A stretch of 64,000 bases of DNA from Micromonospora sp. NBC_01796 (GCF_035917455.1 NZ_CP109078.1:5440001-5504000), one strand, 5' to 3'; shown: positions 9,517 to 17,607, numbered from the stretch's first letter. Program-made: numbers and translations. Notes: generated by a model not told the origin, from the sequence alone.

Positions 9517-10281
9517 GTGACCGCTGACGGCGGGGTGCGGCTGGAATGCGACGGGCCGGTGGCGACGGTGACGTTGTGCCGGCCCGACGTGCTCAACGCG
9601 CAGACTCCCGCGATGTGGCGGGCGATGCGCGCATTCGACCGCGACCTGCCCGGGAACGTGCGGGTCGTGGTGGTACGCGGCGAGGGCAGGGCGTTCTCCG
9701 CCGGCCTGGACCGGTCCGTCGCCGGTGCCACCGGCCCGGACTCGTTCGCCGCGCTGTCCGCGCTGCCTCCGGCGGAGGCGGCCGATCGCATCGCCGGGTT
9801 CCAGGCCGCCTTCACCTGGCTGCACCGCCCCGATCTCATCTCGATCGCCGCGGTGCAGGGGCACGCGATCGGCGCGGGCTTCCAACTCGCGCTCGCCTGC
9901 GACCTGCGGGTGCTGGCCGACAACGCCAGCCTCGCCATGGCCGAGGTGACGCTCGGCCTGGTGCCCGACCTGGCCGGCACGAAGCGCCTGGTCGACCTGG
10001 TCGGTTACGCGCGGGCGCTGGAGATCTGTGTGACCGGCCGCCGGTTGGACGCGGTCGAGGCGCAACGGATGGGGCTGGCCACGGTGGTGGTGCCCGTGGC
10101 CGAGCTGGACGGGGCGGTGGCCGACCTCACCGCGGCCGTACTGGCGGGGGACCGCAACGCGGTGGTCGAGATCAAGGCGCTGCTGGCCGGTGCGTCCGGG
10201 CGGTCGCCCAGCGATCAACAACGGGCCGAACGCGAGGCTCAGATGCGACGTTTAGGCGATCTCGCGGGCCACGGCGAATAA
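9517..10281 (+). CDS. Enoyl-CoA hydratase/isomerase family protein (EchA12-like)
   Basis: A 254-residue crotonase-fold enzyme. The oxyanion-hole segments are recognisable: GEGRAFSAGLD near residue 60 and AVQGHAIGAGFQLALACDLRV near 110, followed by MAEVTLGLVPDLAGTKRL. Crotonases hydrate enoyl-CoA in beta-oxidation or catalyse related CoA-ester reactions. It starts with GTG 45 bases after the HTH gene. In mycobacteria echA12 (Rv1472) precedes the ABC-F gene, so the same gene set appears here in rearranged order. The exact substrate cannot be told. Confidence 0.88.
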   Translation: MTADGGVRLECDGPVATVTLCRPDVLNAQTPAMWRAMRAFDRDLPGNVRVVVVRGEGRAFSAGLDRSVAGATGPDSFAALSALPPAEAADRIAGFQAAFTWLHRPDLISIAAVQGHAIGAGFQLALACDLRVLADNASLAMAEVTLGLVPDLAGTKRLVDLVGYARALEICVTGRRLDAVEAQRMGLATVVVPVAELDGAVADLTAAVLAGDRNAVVEIKALLAGASGRSPSDQQRAEREAQMRRLGDLAGHGE

Positions 10282-10396
10282 ATAAGCAAATGGTAAGGAC
10301 CAAGCGGGAAGAGATTACTTACCTCTCGGGTTAGCTTAAGCGTCGGTGGAATCGGATCGGTAAGGTCCGCGACAATTAGCGACACGGAGGTGACGG

Positions 10397-12361
10397 GTGT
10401 CCAACCCGATGGCGGGCGGCGGCATGGGCGGATGGAGCACGCTGCGTTCGATGCGCAGCCGGGACGAGGTTCGCAGCCACCAGCTCAGTCGGGGAGCCAC
10501 CCGTCGGATCGTCGCCTTCGCGCGGCCGTACCGGCGGGACATCGTGGTCTTCCTGGTCACCGTCGTACTCTCCGCCGTGATCGGCGTGGCGACCCCGGTA
10601 CTCGCCGGTGACGTCATCAACACCATCACCAAGGGTGGTGGTGAGGCGGGCGCCATCGTCGTCCGGCTGGCCCTGTTCATCGCCGGGCTTGCCGTGGTGG
10701 ACGCGCTCCTGTCACTGGCCCAACGCTGGTACTCGGCCCGGATCGGCGAGGGCATCATCCTCGACCTGCGCACCAGGGTCTACGACCACGTCCAGCGGAT
10801 GCCGTTGCAGTTCTTCACCCGTACCCAGACCGGTGCGCTGGTCAGCCGGCTCAACAACGACGTGACGGGGGCGCAGCGCGCGTTCACCTCGACCCTGTCC
10901 GGCGTGGTCAGCAACATCATCCAGCTGGTCCTCACCGCCCTGGTGATGTTCACCCTCTCCTGGCAGATCACCGTCATCTCGCTGCTGCTACTGCCGATCT
11001 TCGTCGTACCGGCCCGCCGGGTGGGCAAGCGGCTGGCCGAGATCACGCGGGAGGCGTACAACCTCGACGCGAAGATGAACGCCACCATGACCGAGCGGTT
11101 CGGGGTGGCGGGCGCACTGCTGGTCAAGCTCTTCGGCAAGCCCGAGGAGGAGGCCCGCCGGTTCGCCGAACGGGCCGACCGGGTACGCGACATCGGCGTG
11201 CAGACCGCCATGTACTCCCGTACGTTCTTCGTGGCCATGCTGCTCGTCGCGTCACTGGCCCAGGCGCTCACGTACGGCCTCGGTGGCTGGCTCGCCGTCA
11301 ACGGCTCCGTCAGCGCCGGTACGGTCGTCACCCTCGCCCTGCTGCTCACCCGGCTGTACGGGCCGCTGACCGCGCTGTCCAACGTCCGGGTCGACGTGAT
11401 GAGCGCCCTGGTCTCCTTCGACCGGGTCTTCGAGGTGCTCGACCTGAAGCCGTCGATCGCGGAGAAGCCGGACGCCGTCACCATCCCACGCGGTCAGGGC
11501 CGGCTGGAGTTCCGTGACGTGCGGTTCCGTTACCCGAGCGCGTCCGAGGTGTCGCTCGCCTCGCTGGAGGACGTCGCCGCGCTCGACCGGACCGTCTCCG
11601 AACCGGTGCTGCGCGGGGTCTCCTTCACCGTCGAACCCGGACAGATGGTCGCCCTGGTCGGCCCGTCCGGTGCCGGCAAGTCGACCACCTCGATGCTGGT
11701 CTCCCGGGTCTACGACGTGACCGACGGCGAGGTACGCGTCGGCGGGGTCGACGTCCGCGACGCCACCTTCGACTCCCTGCGGGACGAGATCGGAGTGGTC
11801 ACCCAGGACTCCCACCTGTTCCACGAGACCATCGCCGAGAACCTCCGGTACGCCAAGCCGGACGCGACCGACGACGAACTCTGGGCGGCGCTGCGCGGTG
11901 CCCAGGTCGAGGAACTCGTCCGGGCGCTGCCCGAGGGGCTCGAAACCATGGTCGGGGAACGCGGCTACCGGTTCTCCGGCGGGGAGAAGCAACGGATCGC
12001 GATCGCCCGCCTGCTGCTCAAGGCGCCGTCCATCGTCATCCTCGACGAGGCGACCGCACACCTCGACTCGGAGTCCGAGGCGGCCGTACAGCGGGCCCTG
12101 GCGGTGGCCCTGACCGGGCGTACCGCGCTGGTCATCGCGCACCGGTTCTCCACCGTCCGGGACGCCGACCAGATCCTGGTGCTCGACCACGGCAAGATCG
12201 TCGAGCGGGGCCGGCACGAGGAGCTGGTCGCGGTCGGCGGCCTGTACGCCGAGCTGTACCGGACCCAGTTCTCGGTGGCCGACTCCCCGAAGCCCTACAC
12301 CGACGCGGTCGGCCCCGAGCCGGTGACCACCGTCGCCCGACGCGAGTACGACCCGGAGTGA
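10397..12361 (+). CDS. ABC transporter, fused permease/ATPase exporter
   Basis: A 654-residue half-transporter of the ABCB/MsbA type: six transmembrane segments at about residues 45-330, then an ATPase domain from about 370. Walker A GPSGAGKST, signature FSGGEKQRI and Walker B IVILDEATAHLD are intact. The ATPase domain has a short insert before Walker A (SLASLEDVAALDRTVSEPVL). Homodimers of this class export lipids, drugs or peptides. The GTG at 10397 has GGAGG six bases upstream; an ATG four codons further in is possible. The 115-bp upstream gap is unusually AT-rich. Its 3' end overlaps the convergent glycosylase gene by 67 bp. Substrate unknown. Confidence 0.88.
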   Translation: MSNPMAGGGMGGWSTLRSMRSRDEVRSHQLSRGATRRIVAFARPYRRDIVVFLVTVVLSAVIGVATPVLAGDVINTITKGGGEAGAIVVRLALFIAGLAVVDALLSLAQRWYSARIGEGIILDLRTRVYDHVQRMPLQFFTRTQTGALVSRLNNDVTGAQRAFTSTLSGVVSNIIQLVLTALVMFTLSWQITVISLLLLPIFVVPARRVGKRLAEITREAYNLDAKMNATMTERFGVAGALLVKLFGKPEEEARRFAERADRVRDIGVQTAMYSRTFFVAMLLVASLAQALTYGLGGWLAVNGSVSAGTVVTLALLLTRLYGPLTALSNVRVDVMSALVSFDRVFEVLDLKPSIAEKPDAVTIPRGQGRLEFRDVRFRYPSASEVSLASLEDVAALDRTVSEPVLRGVSFTVEPGQMVALVGPSGAGKSTTSMLVSRVYDVTDGEVRVGGVDVRDATFDSLRDEIGVVTQDSHLFHETIAENLRYAKPDATDDELWAALRGAQVEELVRALPEGLETMVGERGYRFSGGEKQRIAIARLLLKAPSIVILDEATAHLDSESEAAVQRALAVALTGRTALVIAHRFSTVRDADQILVLDHGKIVERGRHEELVAVGGLYAELYRTQFSVADSPKPYTDAVGPEPVTTVARREYDPE

Positions 12362-12957
12362 TCCGGGGCGGACCGGCCGTCCCGTACCGCCGCCCGTAGC
12401 TCGGCGAAGGTGCCGGCCAGCCGGTCCGGGGTGTAGTGCGCGTTGAGCCCGCTCGGGTTCGGCAGCACCCAGAGTCCCGCCCCGGCGAGCCCCTCCGGTT
12501 GGTGCCCGAGTGCCGCCCCGCGCCGACCGAACGCCACCCGGTACGCGGTCACCCCGACCACCGCCACCCACGCCGGCCGGTACCGCCGTACCTTCTCCGC
12601 CAACCGGCGCCCGCCGAGCGCGAGTTCGGCCGGGTCGAGTTCGTCGGCGCGGGCGGTGGCCCGCTCCACCAGGTCGGTGATGCCGAGGCCGCAGCCGAGC
12701 AGCTCCTCCTGGTCGGTCGGGCCGAGCAGCCGGGGGGTGAACCCACCGCGGTGCAGCGCCGGCCAGAACCGGTTGCCGGGTCGGCCGAAGTGCCGGCCGA
12801 TCGCCGCCGAGTAGAGCCCCGGGTTGATGCCGCAGAACAGCACGTCGAGTCCGGGTGCGACCAGGTCGGGGATCGTCCGCCCGTACGCCGCCGCCAGCTC
12901 CTCCCGGCTCGGCCGGGCGACCCTGCCCGACGGCGTGCCGTTCCCGGGACTCGGCAC
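12295..12957 (-). CDS. mug: G/U mismatch-specific uracil-DNA glycosylase (Mug/TDG family)
   Basis: A 220-residue DNA-repair glycosylase. The two hallmark motifs are present: FCGINPG near residue 41, which positions the catalytic water through Asn, and LPNPSGLNAHY near residue 160, the intercalation loop. Mug excises uracil or thymine opposite guanine after cytosine deamination, which is relevant for a high-GC genome. The GTG at 12957 lies two bases after the TGA of the upstream SDR gene, so translation is probably coupled. The C-terminal coding region overlaps the tail of the convergent ABC exporter gene. Confidence 0.88.
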   Translation of the reverse strand: MPSPGNGTPSGRVARPSREELAAAYGRTIPDLVAPGLDVLFCGINPGLYSAAIGRHFGRPGNRFWPALHRGGFTPRLLGPTDQEELLGCGLGITDLVERATARADELDPAELALGGRRLAEKVRRYRPAWVAVVGVTAYRVAFGRRGAALGHQPEGLAGAGLWVLPNPSGLNAHYTPDRLAGTFAELRAAVRDGRSAPDHSGSYSRRATVVTGSGPTASV

Positions 12958-12959
12958 GG

Positions 12960-13721
12960 TCAGATGCCCCGCAGCGCGCCGCCGTCGACCGGGAGGGTGA
13001 TCCCGGTCAGGTAGCTCGCGGCGGGGGAGAGCACGAACGCCGCCACCCGCCCGAACTCGGCCGGGTCACCGAGGCGGCGCATCGGGATCGCCGCCTCCAC
13101 GTCGAGGCGGGTCCGCTCCGGGTCGCCGCTGGCGGCGAAGATCTGGCGGTTGCGGTCGGTCATGATCCGCCCGGGGAGCAGGCTGACGAACCGTACGCCG
13201 CGCGGGCCGTACTCGTCGGACAGTTCCTTGGCCACCGCGGCCATGCCGGGGCGCAGACCGTTCGAGATGCCGAGGTTGGGGATCGGTACCCGGACCGAGC
13301 TGGACAGGACCAGGCCGATCGCACCGCCCTCGGGCAGCACCCCGGCGAGCGTACGGATGGCTCGGATGGTGCCGAGGAAGACGGTTTCGAACGACTCCCG
13401 CCACTGCTCGTCGGTCACCTGTCCGGCCGGGGCGACGGGTGGTCCGCCGACCGAGACGAGTGCCCCGTCGAGCCGACCGAAGTGCTCACCGGCGGCGTCG
13501 ATCAGGCGCTGCGGGGTGTCAGGGTCGCCCAGCGTGGTGGCCAGCCCGGTCGCGTGTTCCGCACCGCCCAGCCGCTCGACCGCCGCCGCCACCCGGCCGG
13601 GGTCACGGGCGGCGATCACCACCCGGGCACCCTCGGCCACCAGTTGTTCGGCGGTGGCGAAGCCGAGCCCGTTCGAGGCACCGGTCAGCACGTACACCCG
13701 GTCTGCGAGTCCCAGATCCAT
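12960..13721 (-). CDS. SDR family protein lacking the YxxxK catalytic motif
   Basis: A 253-residue Rossmann-fold protein of the short-chain dehydrogenase superfamily. The cofactor loop TGASNGLG (about residue 13) and the C-terminal PVDGG are normal. Where the catalytic Ser-Tyr-x3-Lys should be, the sequence reads LSSSVRVPIPNLGISNGLRP: the serines are kept, but the Tyr and Lys positions are Gly or Asn and Arg or Pro. SDRs with this SN-LRPG variant recur among actinobacteria, so it is probably a true subfamily and not decay. The product may bind nucleotide without classical hydride transfer. It lies 32 bp after the DUF692 cassette and just before mug. Confidence 0.8.
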   Translation of the reverse strand: MDLGLADRVYVLTGASNGLGFATAEQLVAEGARVVIAARDPGRVAAAVERLGGAEHATGLATTLGDPDTPQRLIDAAGEHFGRLDGALVSVGGPPVAPAGQVTDEQWRESFETVFLGTIRAIRTLAGVLPEGGAIGLVLSSSVRVPIPNLGISNGLRPGMAAVAKELSDEYGPRGVRFVSLLPGRIMTDRNRQIFAASGDPERTRLDVEAAIPMRRLGDPAEFGRVAAFVLSPAASYLTGITLPVDGGALRGI

Positions 13722-13753
13722 GCGACGATCCTGCCGTACGCCGGAGGCGGGTG

Positions 13754-14221
13754 CTACCCGAGCCCGCCGCGCAGAACCCGTACCCGGCCCGCGACCCGGA
13801 TCACCAGGGTGCGACCGGCCCGACCGAGCGCCGGAGCCCGCCGCGGCCGGGGGTTGGAGTCGCCGTCGTAGCGCCAGGTGGCCTCCCGTACGGCCAGCTC
13901 CTCGGCCGCCGGCTCCGGCAGCCGACCACCGGTCGCCAACTCCCGGGCCAGGTCCCAGCCGTCGCGCAGCGAGCCGTTGGTCGGTCGGGTGCCGGCGAAC
14001 GTCCGGAACGTGGGCAGCCAGTCGGCGCCCAGCCCGGCGGCGAGCATCGGCCAGTGCCGGCCGACGTCACCAGCCCGCTTGCGCAGCAGGGCGTCGCGGG
14101 CCGCCCCGACCAGCCGGGTGTCGAAGCCAGTGGGCACCGGCGCACCGGACACCAGGGCCGCGACCAGCTCCGCCTGTCGGGCGGCGAGCCGGTCGCGGCC
14201 GGGGCGCTCGACCTCGCTCAC
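13754..14221 (-). CDS. Small partner protein of DUF692 enzyme (SCO6045-like C-terminal domain)
   Basis: A 155-residue soluble, helical protein. Its GTG overlaps the TGA of the DUF692 gene (GTGA at 14218-14221), so the two are translationally coupled. Conserved-looking segments are PTGFDTRLVGAARDALLRKR, WPMLAAGLG and RPTNGSLRDGWDLARELA; the C-terminus holds a basic WRYDGDSNPRPRRAP region. DUF692 (MNIO) enzymes generally work with a small partner that presents the peptide substrate (MbnC or DUF2063-like); position, size and coupling suggest the same role here. I recall similar sequences as the C-terminal part of Streptomyces SCO6045 but could not check. Alternative: an independent unknown protein. 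Confidence 0.65.
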   Translation of the reverse strand: MSEVERPGRDRLAARQAELVAALVSGAPVPTGFDTRLVGAARDALLRKRAGDVGRHWPMLAAGLGADWLPTFRTFAGTRPTNGSLRDGWDLARELATGGRLPEPAAEELAVREATWRYDGDSNPRPRRAPALGRAGRTLVIRVAGRVRVLRGGLG

Positions 14222-15039
14222 GTGATCGCCGGGTAACCGGCGGCGGCGGCGATCGCGTCGAGTTCGTCGCGCAGTGCCCGCGCCGGTGGGTAGCGCCCGT
14301 CCCGTTCGAGCAGCAGCGCCGGTGGCCGGTGCCGGGCGCAGAGCTCGCCGACCAGTTCGAGTACGGGCGCGGGGGTCGGATCGGTGTGCGTGTCGTGGTA
14401 GATCCCGTCGTGCTCGGCGCCCCCGGCGACGTGCACGTACGCGACCCGGTCCAGCGGCAGCCGGTCGAGCAGGTCGACCGGATCGGTGCCCCGGTTGCGT
14501 GCGTTGCCGTACACGTTGGCGATGTCGAGCAGGAGCAACGCCCCGGTCCGGTCGAGGATCTCGGTGAGGAACTCCGCCTCGCCCAGCTCGTCGTCCGGCC
14601 AGTCGAAGAGCGCGGCGATCGGCTCCAGCGCCAGTGGGACCGGCAACTCCGCCTGGGTCCGGGTGACGTTCTCCACCAGCGCGTCGACCGCGTCGCGGGT
14701 ACGCGGCACCGGCAGCAGGTGACCGGCCTCGACCCCGCCGGCCCGGACGAACGCGATGTGCTCGCTGACCAGCGGGGCGTCCAGCAGTTCGGCGACTCGG
14801 GCCAGGTGGGTGACCCGGTCCGGCTCGACCGGCTCGGCGCCGCCGAGCGACAGCCGCACCCCGTGCGGTACGACCACGGTCCCGCGCTCGCGCAGGGCGG
14901 TCAGTGCCGCCGGTGGTGGCCCACCGGCGGCGACGCTCTCGGCGACCACCTCGACGAAACGGAGTCCGGGCAGTTCGGCGACAAAACCGGAGATCTCCGG
15001 TCGCCACCCGATCCCGACCCCGTACGCGGGCAGGTTCAT
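14218..15039 (-). CDS. DUF692 family multinuclear iron-dependent oxidase (MNIO)
   Basis: A 273-residue TIM-barrel protein of the DUF692/UPF0276 family, to which methanobactin MbnB, TglH and the bufferin-modifying enzymes belong. Likely metal ligands: His59 in VPHGVRLSLGG, SEH at 92-94, Glu139 in LALEP, Asp172 and Asn175/179 in LLDIANVYGNA, His203 in YVHVAGG, His215/218 in HDTHTD, and Glu245 in LLERDG. Characterised members use two or three iron ions to oxidise cysteine residues of peptides. Its ATG overlaps the TGA of a membrane-protein gene ending in a Cys/Gly tail (ATGA, 15036-15039), and its own TGA overlaps the GTG of a small partner gene. These couplings suggest that the Cys tail is the substrate. 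Confidence 0.9.
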   Translation of the reverse strand: MNLPAYGVGIGWRPEISGFVAELPGLRFVEVVAESVAAGGPPPAALTALRERGTVVVPHGVRLSLGGAEPVEPDRVTHLARVAELLDAPLVSEHIAFVRAGGVEAGHLLPVPRTRDAVDALVENVTRTQAELPVPLALEPIAALFDWPDDELGEAEFLTEILDRTGALLLLDIANVYGNARNRGTDPVDLLDRLPLDRVAYVHVAGGAEHDGIYHDTHTDPTPAPVLELVGELCARHRPPALLLERDGRYPPARALRDELDAIAAAAGYPAIT

Positions 15040-15998
15040 CCGCCGCAGCCCCCGCCTCCGCCGCAGCCTCCGCCACCTCCGCAGCTGCTACCGCCACCGC
15101 CGTCACCGCTGCTGCTACCCCCGTCGCCGGAGTAGCCGCTGCCGCCGCTGCCGCTGGCAAGGTTGCGCTGGACCTCCGCCTCGGCGGCGAAGCTCGGGTC
15201 GAGGGCGTAGAACGCGGCACCGCCGAACAGCGCCACACCCATGGCGGCACTGGTCGAGCCGTAGGTGTCGTACGACGGGTGGGAGCTGGGGGACAGGTGC
15301 TCGTGCTGCCCCTTCATCGTCCGTACGGCCCGGCGGGCGGCGCGGGTCTGCCTCGGCACCGAGCGGAGCAGGATCAGGGTGGTCAGCGCGAGTGCGACGA
15401 GCACGATGAGCAGGAAGATCACCGGCTTGCCTCCGGTGACCCCGGCGATGAACCGGACCACCCCGACCGCCAGCAGGCCGAGCAGTAGCAGCGGGAAGAG
15501 ACGTGCCGCCCGGCGCTGTTCCGTGGTCGGTGCGAGTCCGGTGTGTTCGAGCTGTCGCCGGATGCCGTGCAGGGCGGCCCGTACCCGATCGTCGGTGCCC
15601 AGGTCGCGGGGCCGGATCCGTCGCCCGGCCGCGTTGTAGACGGCCTGGTCGAGCTGGGTGGCGCCGGTCGGCATCGGACCGGCGGTGGTGAGGGCGCGGC
15701 CCTGGGCGGTGGTGTCGACCGAGCCGGCGGCTCGCAGGCCGCCGAGCGAGGCGTACACGGCGAGCCGTTCCCCGCCGTTGAGGTAGGCGGCCTGTTCCGG
15801 GATCAGTTGGCTCGTCGCCAGTTCCTGCCGGCCGGCGAAGACGATGGAGCGTTGTACGACGGCAGCGAGGATCAACAGGCCGGCTGCGGCCACGTACAGG
15901 AACAGGAAGGTGGGCCCGGAGATGCCCCAGGTGTCCGCCGGGGCCGCGGCGTCGATCAGCATGGCGTCATTGTGGAACAGGGCCGCCACTGCCGCCAC
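15036..15998 (-). CDS. TIGR04222-type membrane protein with Cys/Gly C-terminal tail
   Basis: A 320-residue membrane protein: a first hydrophobic segment at about 25-45, a soluble stretch carrying EQAAYLNGGERLAVYASLGGLRAAG, two adjacent transmembrane segments at about 170-215, then a low-complexity tail. The last 17 residues hold three cysteines spaced by glycines (SSCGGGGGCGGGGGCGG). This architecture matches TIGR04222, a family I recall as defined by a membrane region before a Gly/Cys/Ser tail and by linkage to DUF692 genes. The GTG at 15998 lies six bases after the preceding paralogue; an ATG at 15962 is the alternative start. The stop codon lies inside the ATGA that starts the DUF692 gene. 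Candidate substrate of the enzyme. Confidence 0.8.
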   Translation of the reverse strand: MAAVAALFHNDAMLIDAAAPADTWGISGPTFLFLYVAAAGLLILAAVVQRSIVFAGRQELATSQLIPEQAAYLNGGERLAVYASLGGLRAAGSVDTTAQGRALTTAGPMPTGATQLDQAVYNAAGRRIRPRDLGTDDRVRAALHGIRRQLEHTGLAPTTEQRRAARLFPLLLLGLLAVGVVRFIAGVTGGKPVIFLLIVLVALALTTLILLRSVPRQTRAARRAVRTMKGQHEHLSPSSHPSYDTYGSTSAAMGVALFGGAAFYALDPSFAAEAEVQRNLASGSGGSGYSGDGGSSSGDGGGGSSCGGGGGCGGGGGCGG

Positions 15999-16004
15999 AG
16001 CCGT

Positions 16005-16892
16005 TCAGCCGCCGCCGCTCCCACATCCACCATCGGACCCGGAGCCACCGGATCCGTAGTCGGGGGATCCGCCGCCGTCGCTGCCGATGGCACCGCTCGG
16101 TGCGTGGGGTGTCGAACCGGCGGACGCCGAGCCGTGCTCGTCCTGCGCCTCCTGCGCCATCTCCGGGTCCAGAGTGGACATGACCGACATGCCGAACAGT
16201 GCGACGGTCATCGCGACCGTGTGGGTGTCCTGCCCGCCGAGGTCCGGGTTCGCCGACGTGACGAGGTGCCGGTGGCCGCGCCGGAGCTGGACGAGCATGG
16301 CCTCGGCGGCGCGGCTGCGGCGCGGGATCTGGGAGACCAGCAGCAGGTACGCGAGCATGACCAGGAGGAGCGCCACCCAGAGATGGTCGGCCGGTACGTC
16401 CCGGACGAGCCCGATGGCGAGCCGGGCGACGCCGAGGGCGAGCAGCCCGAGCAGGAGCCACGAGCCCCGGCGGGCGGATTGTCGCACGTCGCGGCCGAGC
16501 AGCAGGTTGGCCTGCTCCAGGCTGCGTTTCACCTCGGCGACGGCGGCCAGCACCTCCGGATCGGCCCGCAGCCACTGCTGGGACAACCCGCTCCCGGCCG
16601 CCGCGTAGACCGCCCGGTCCAGCCGGCTCGCGTCGGGCGGGAGGGGGCCGGTGACGGTCAGCCGTCGGTCCGTGGTCACGCCGACGGCGTCCAACCGGCG
16701 CAGCGCGGCCAGGGAGGAGTAGACCGTCAGCCGTTCCCCGCTGTCGAGGTAGGCGGCCTGGGCCGGGGTGATGTCGGTCAGCCGTAGGCCGGGAGGCTGG
16801 CTGAGGGCCCGGCGCCGGTGCAGCAGCGCGCCGACGAGGATGATCGCCGCCGCGGCGAGGTAGTACCAGGTGAAGAGGGGGACTTGCCACAT
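16005..16892 (-). CDS. TIGR04222-type membrane protein, second paralogue with Gly-rich tail
   Basis: A 295-residue paralogue of the neighbouring membrane protein. An N-terminal transmembrane segment (about 7-25) is followed by ITPAQAAYLDSGERLTVYSSLAALRR, which matches the same position of the neighbour, then two transmembrane segments around 140-185 and a Ser/Gly/Asp-rich tail ending GSDGGCGSGGG with one Cys. The two copies are well diverged, so the duplication is old. GAGGAG ten bases before the ATG at 16892 is a fair ribosome site. The gene starts 39 bases after the TetR gene and is followed within six bases by the paralogue. Confidence 0.8.
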   Translation of the reverse strand: MWQVPLFTWYYLAAAAIILVGALLHRRRALSQPPGLRLTDITPAQAAYLDSGERLTVYSSLAALRRLDAVGVTTDRRLTVTGPLPPDASRLDRAVYAAAGSGLSQQWLRADPEVLAAVAEVKRSLEQANLLLGRDVRQSARRGSWLLLGLLALGVARLAIGLVRDVPADHLWVALLLVMLAYLLLVSQIPRRSRAAEAMLVQLRRGHRHLVTSANPDLGGQDTHTVAMTVALFGMSVMSTLDPEMAQEAQDEHGSASAGSTPHAPSGAIGSDGGGSPDYGSGGSGSDGGCGSGGG

Positions 16893-16931
16893 CGGTGAGC
16901 TACTCCTCGTCGTCCGGGGAGGTGAGGGCTC

Positions 16932-17525
16932 TCAGTGTGCGCCTCCGCCGCCCGCTGGTCGACGTACCGCCTCCTCGACGAGGTCGAGGACCGGGCCGAG
17001 GTCGCCGGCGGGGCGTCCCATGGCCAGGTGCAGCACCAGCCCGTCGTAGGCGAGTTCGAGGAACTGGGCCAGGACGTCGATCGGTACGTCGTCGCGCAGC
17101 ACCCCGGCGTCGCGCTGCCGGATCAGCCGGTCCCGGGTGGCTCCGGCGATCGCCGCCGAGCGTTCGGCCCACCGCTTGGCGAACTCGGGGTCGGTACGCA
17201 GCCGCCGGGACACCTCCAGTTGGCTGCCGAGCCAGCCGGCGGTCTCCGGGGAGCTGGCGCTGGTGAGCAGGTCCCGCATCACCTGGACCAGGCCGTTGCG
17301 GGCGACGGTGGAGACCATCGCCACCGCGTCGTCCTCGGCGACGGCGAGGAAGAGGGAGTCCTTGTCCCGGAAGTGGTGGAAGATCGCGCCGCGGGAGAGG
17401 CCGGTCGCTTCTTCCAGCCGGCGGACTGTGGCACCCTCGTATCCGTACCGGGCGAAACAGGCCCGCGCCGCCGCGAGGATCTCGTGGCGGCGAGCGTCGA
17501 GCTGGTCCTGGCTCACTCTGGGCAC
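16932..17525 (-). CDS. TetR family regulator, AcnR/Rv1474c-like
   Basis: A 197-residue TetR repressor. The DNA-binding domain occupies residues about 12-58: RRHEILAAARACFARYGYEG, then ATVRRLEEATGLSRGAIFHHFRDKDSLF. This is very close to AcnR of Corynebacterium and Rv1474c of Mycobacterium, which sit next to aconitase and repress it; the helical ligand domain follows. Here aconitase is about 12 kb away, but both promoters carry the same 20-bp operator (17558-17577 and 32153-32172). Translation starts with GTG at 17525. The gene heads a one-strand run into the DUF692 cassette, so autoregulation may also set expression of that cassette. Confidence 0.88.
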   Translation of the reverse strand: MPRVSQDQLDARRHEILAAARACFARYGYEGATVRRLEEATGLSRGAIFHHFRDKDSLFLAVAEDDAVAMVSTVARNGLVQVMRDLLTSASSPETAGWLGSQLEVSRRLRTDPEFAKRWAERSAAIAGATRDRLIRQRDAGVLRDDVPIDVLAQFLELAYDGLVLHLAMGRPAGDLGPVLDLVEEAVRRPAGGGGAH

Positions 17526-17557
17526 CCGTCGATCGTGTCAGGTGGCGGTGCGCGATG

Positions 17558-17577
17558 CAAACCGTACGTACGGCTTG
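17558..17577. promoter_or_regulatory. Candidate AcnR-type operator in front of the TetR gene
   Basis: CAAACCGTACGTACGGCTTG is a near-perfect palindrome: CCGTACGTACGG (17562-17573) is exact, flanked by CAA/TTG arms. It lies 33 bp before the TetR start and overlaps the -35 region expected for the divergent CN hydrolase gene. A copy identical at 18 of 20 positions precedes aconitase. Confidence 0.7.
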
Positions 17578-17594
17578 GTTTCGGCGGTTCGGGG

Positions 17595-17600
17595 TAGGGT
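17595..17600 (+). promoter_or_regulatory. -10 element TAGGGT of the CN hydrolase gene
   Basis: TAGGGT ends seven bases before the ATG at 17608 with no ribosome site between, which suggests a leaderless transcript. Confidence 0.55.
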
Positions 17601-17607
17601 GCCGCCC

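Noticed and set aside
10292-10323. GGTAAG/CTTACC inverted repeat after the enoyl-CoA hydratase gene
   Set aside because: Arms of six bases around a 20-base loop are too weak for a terminator and could be chance in this AT-richer patch.
13754-15250. 498-codon minus-strand frame covering the DUF692 gene
   Set aside because: Only its last 155 codons, after the GTGA overlap, look like a protein; the upstream part is out of frame with DUF692 and the TIGR04222 tail.
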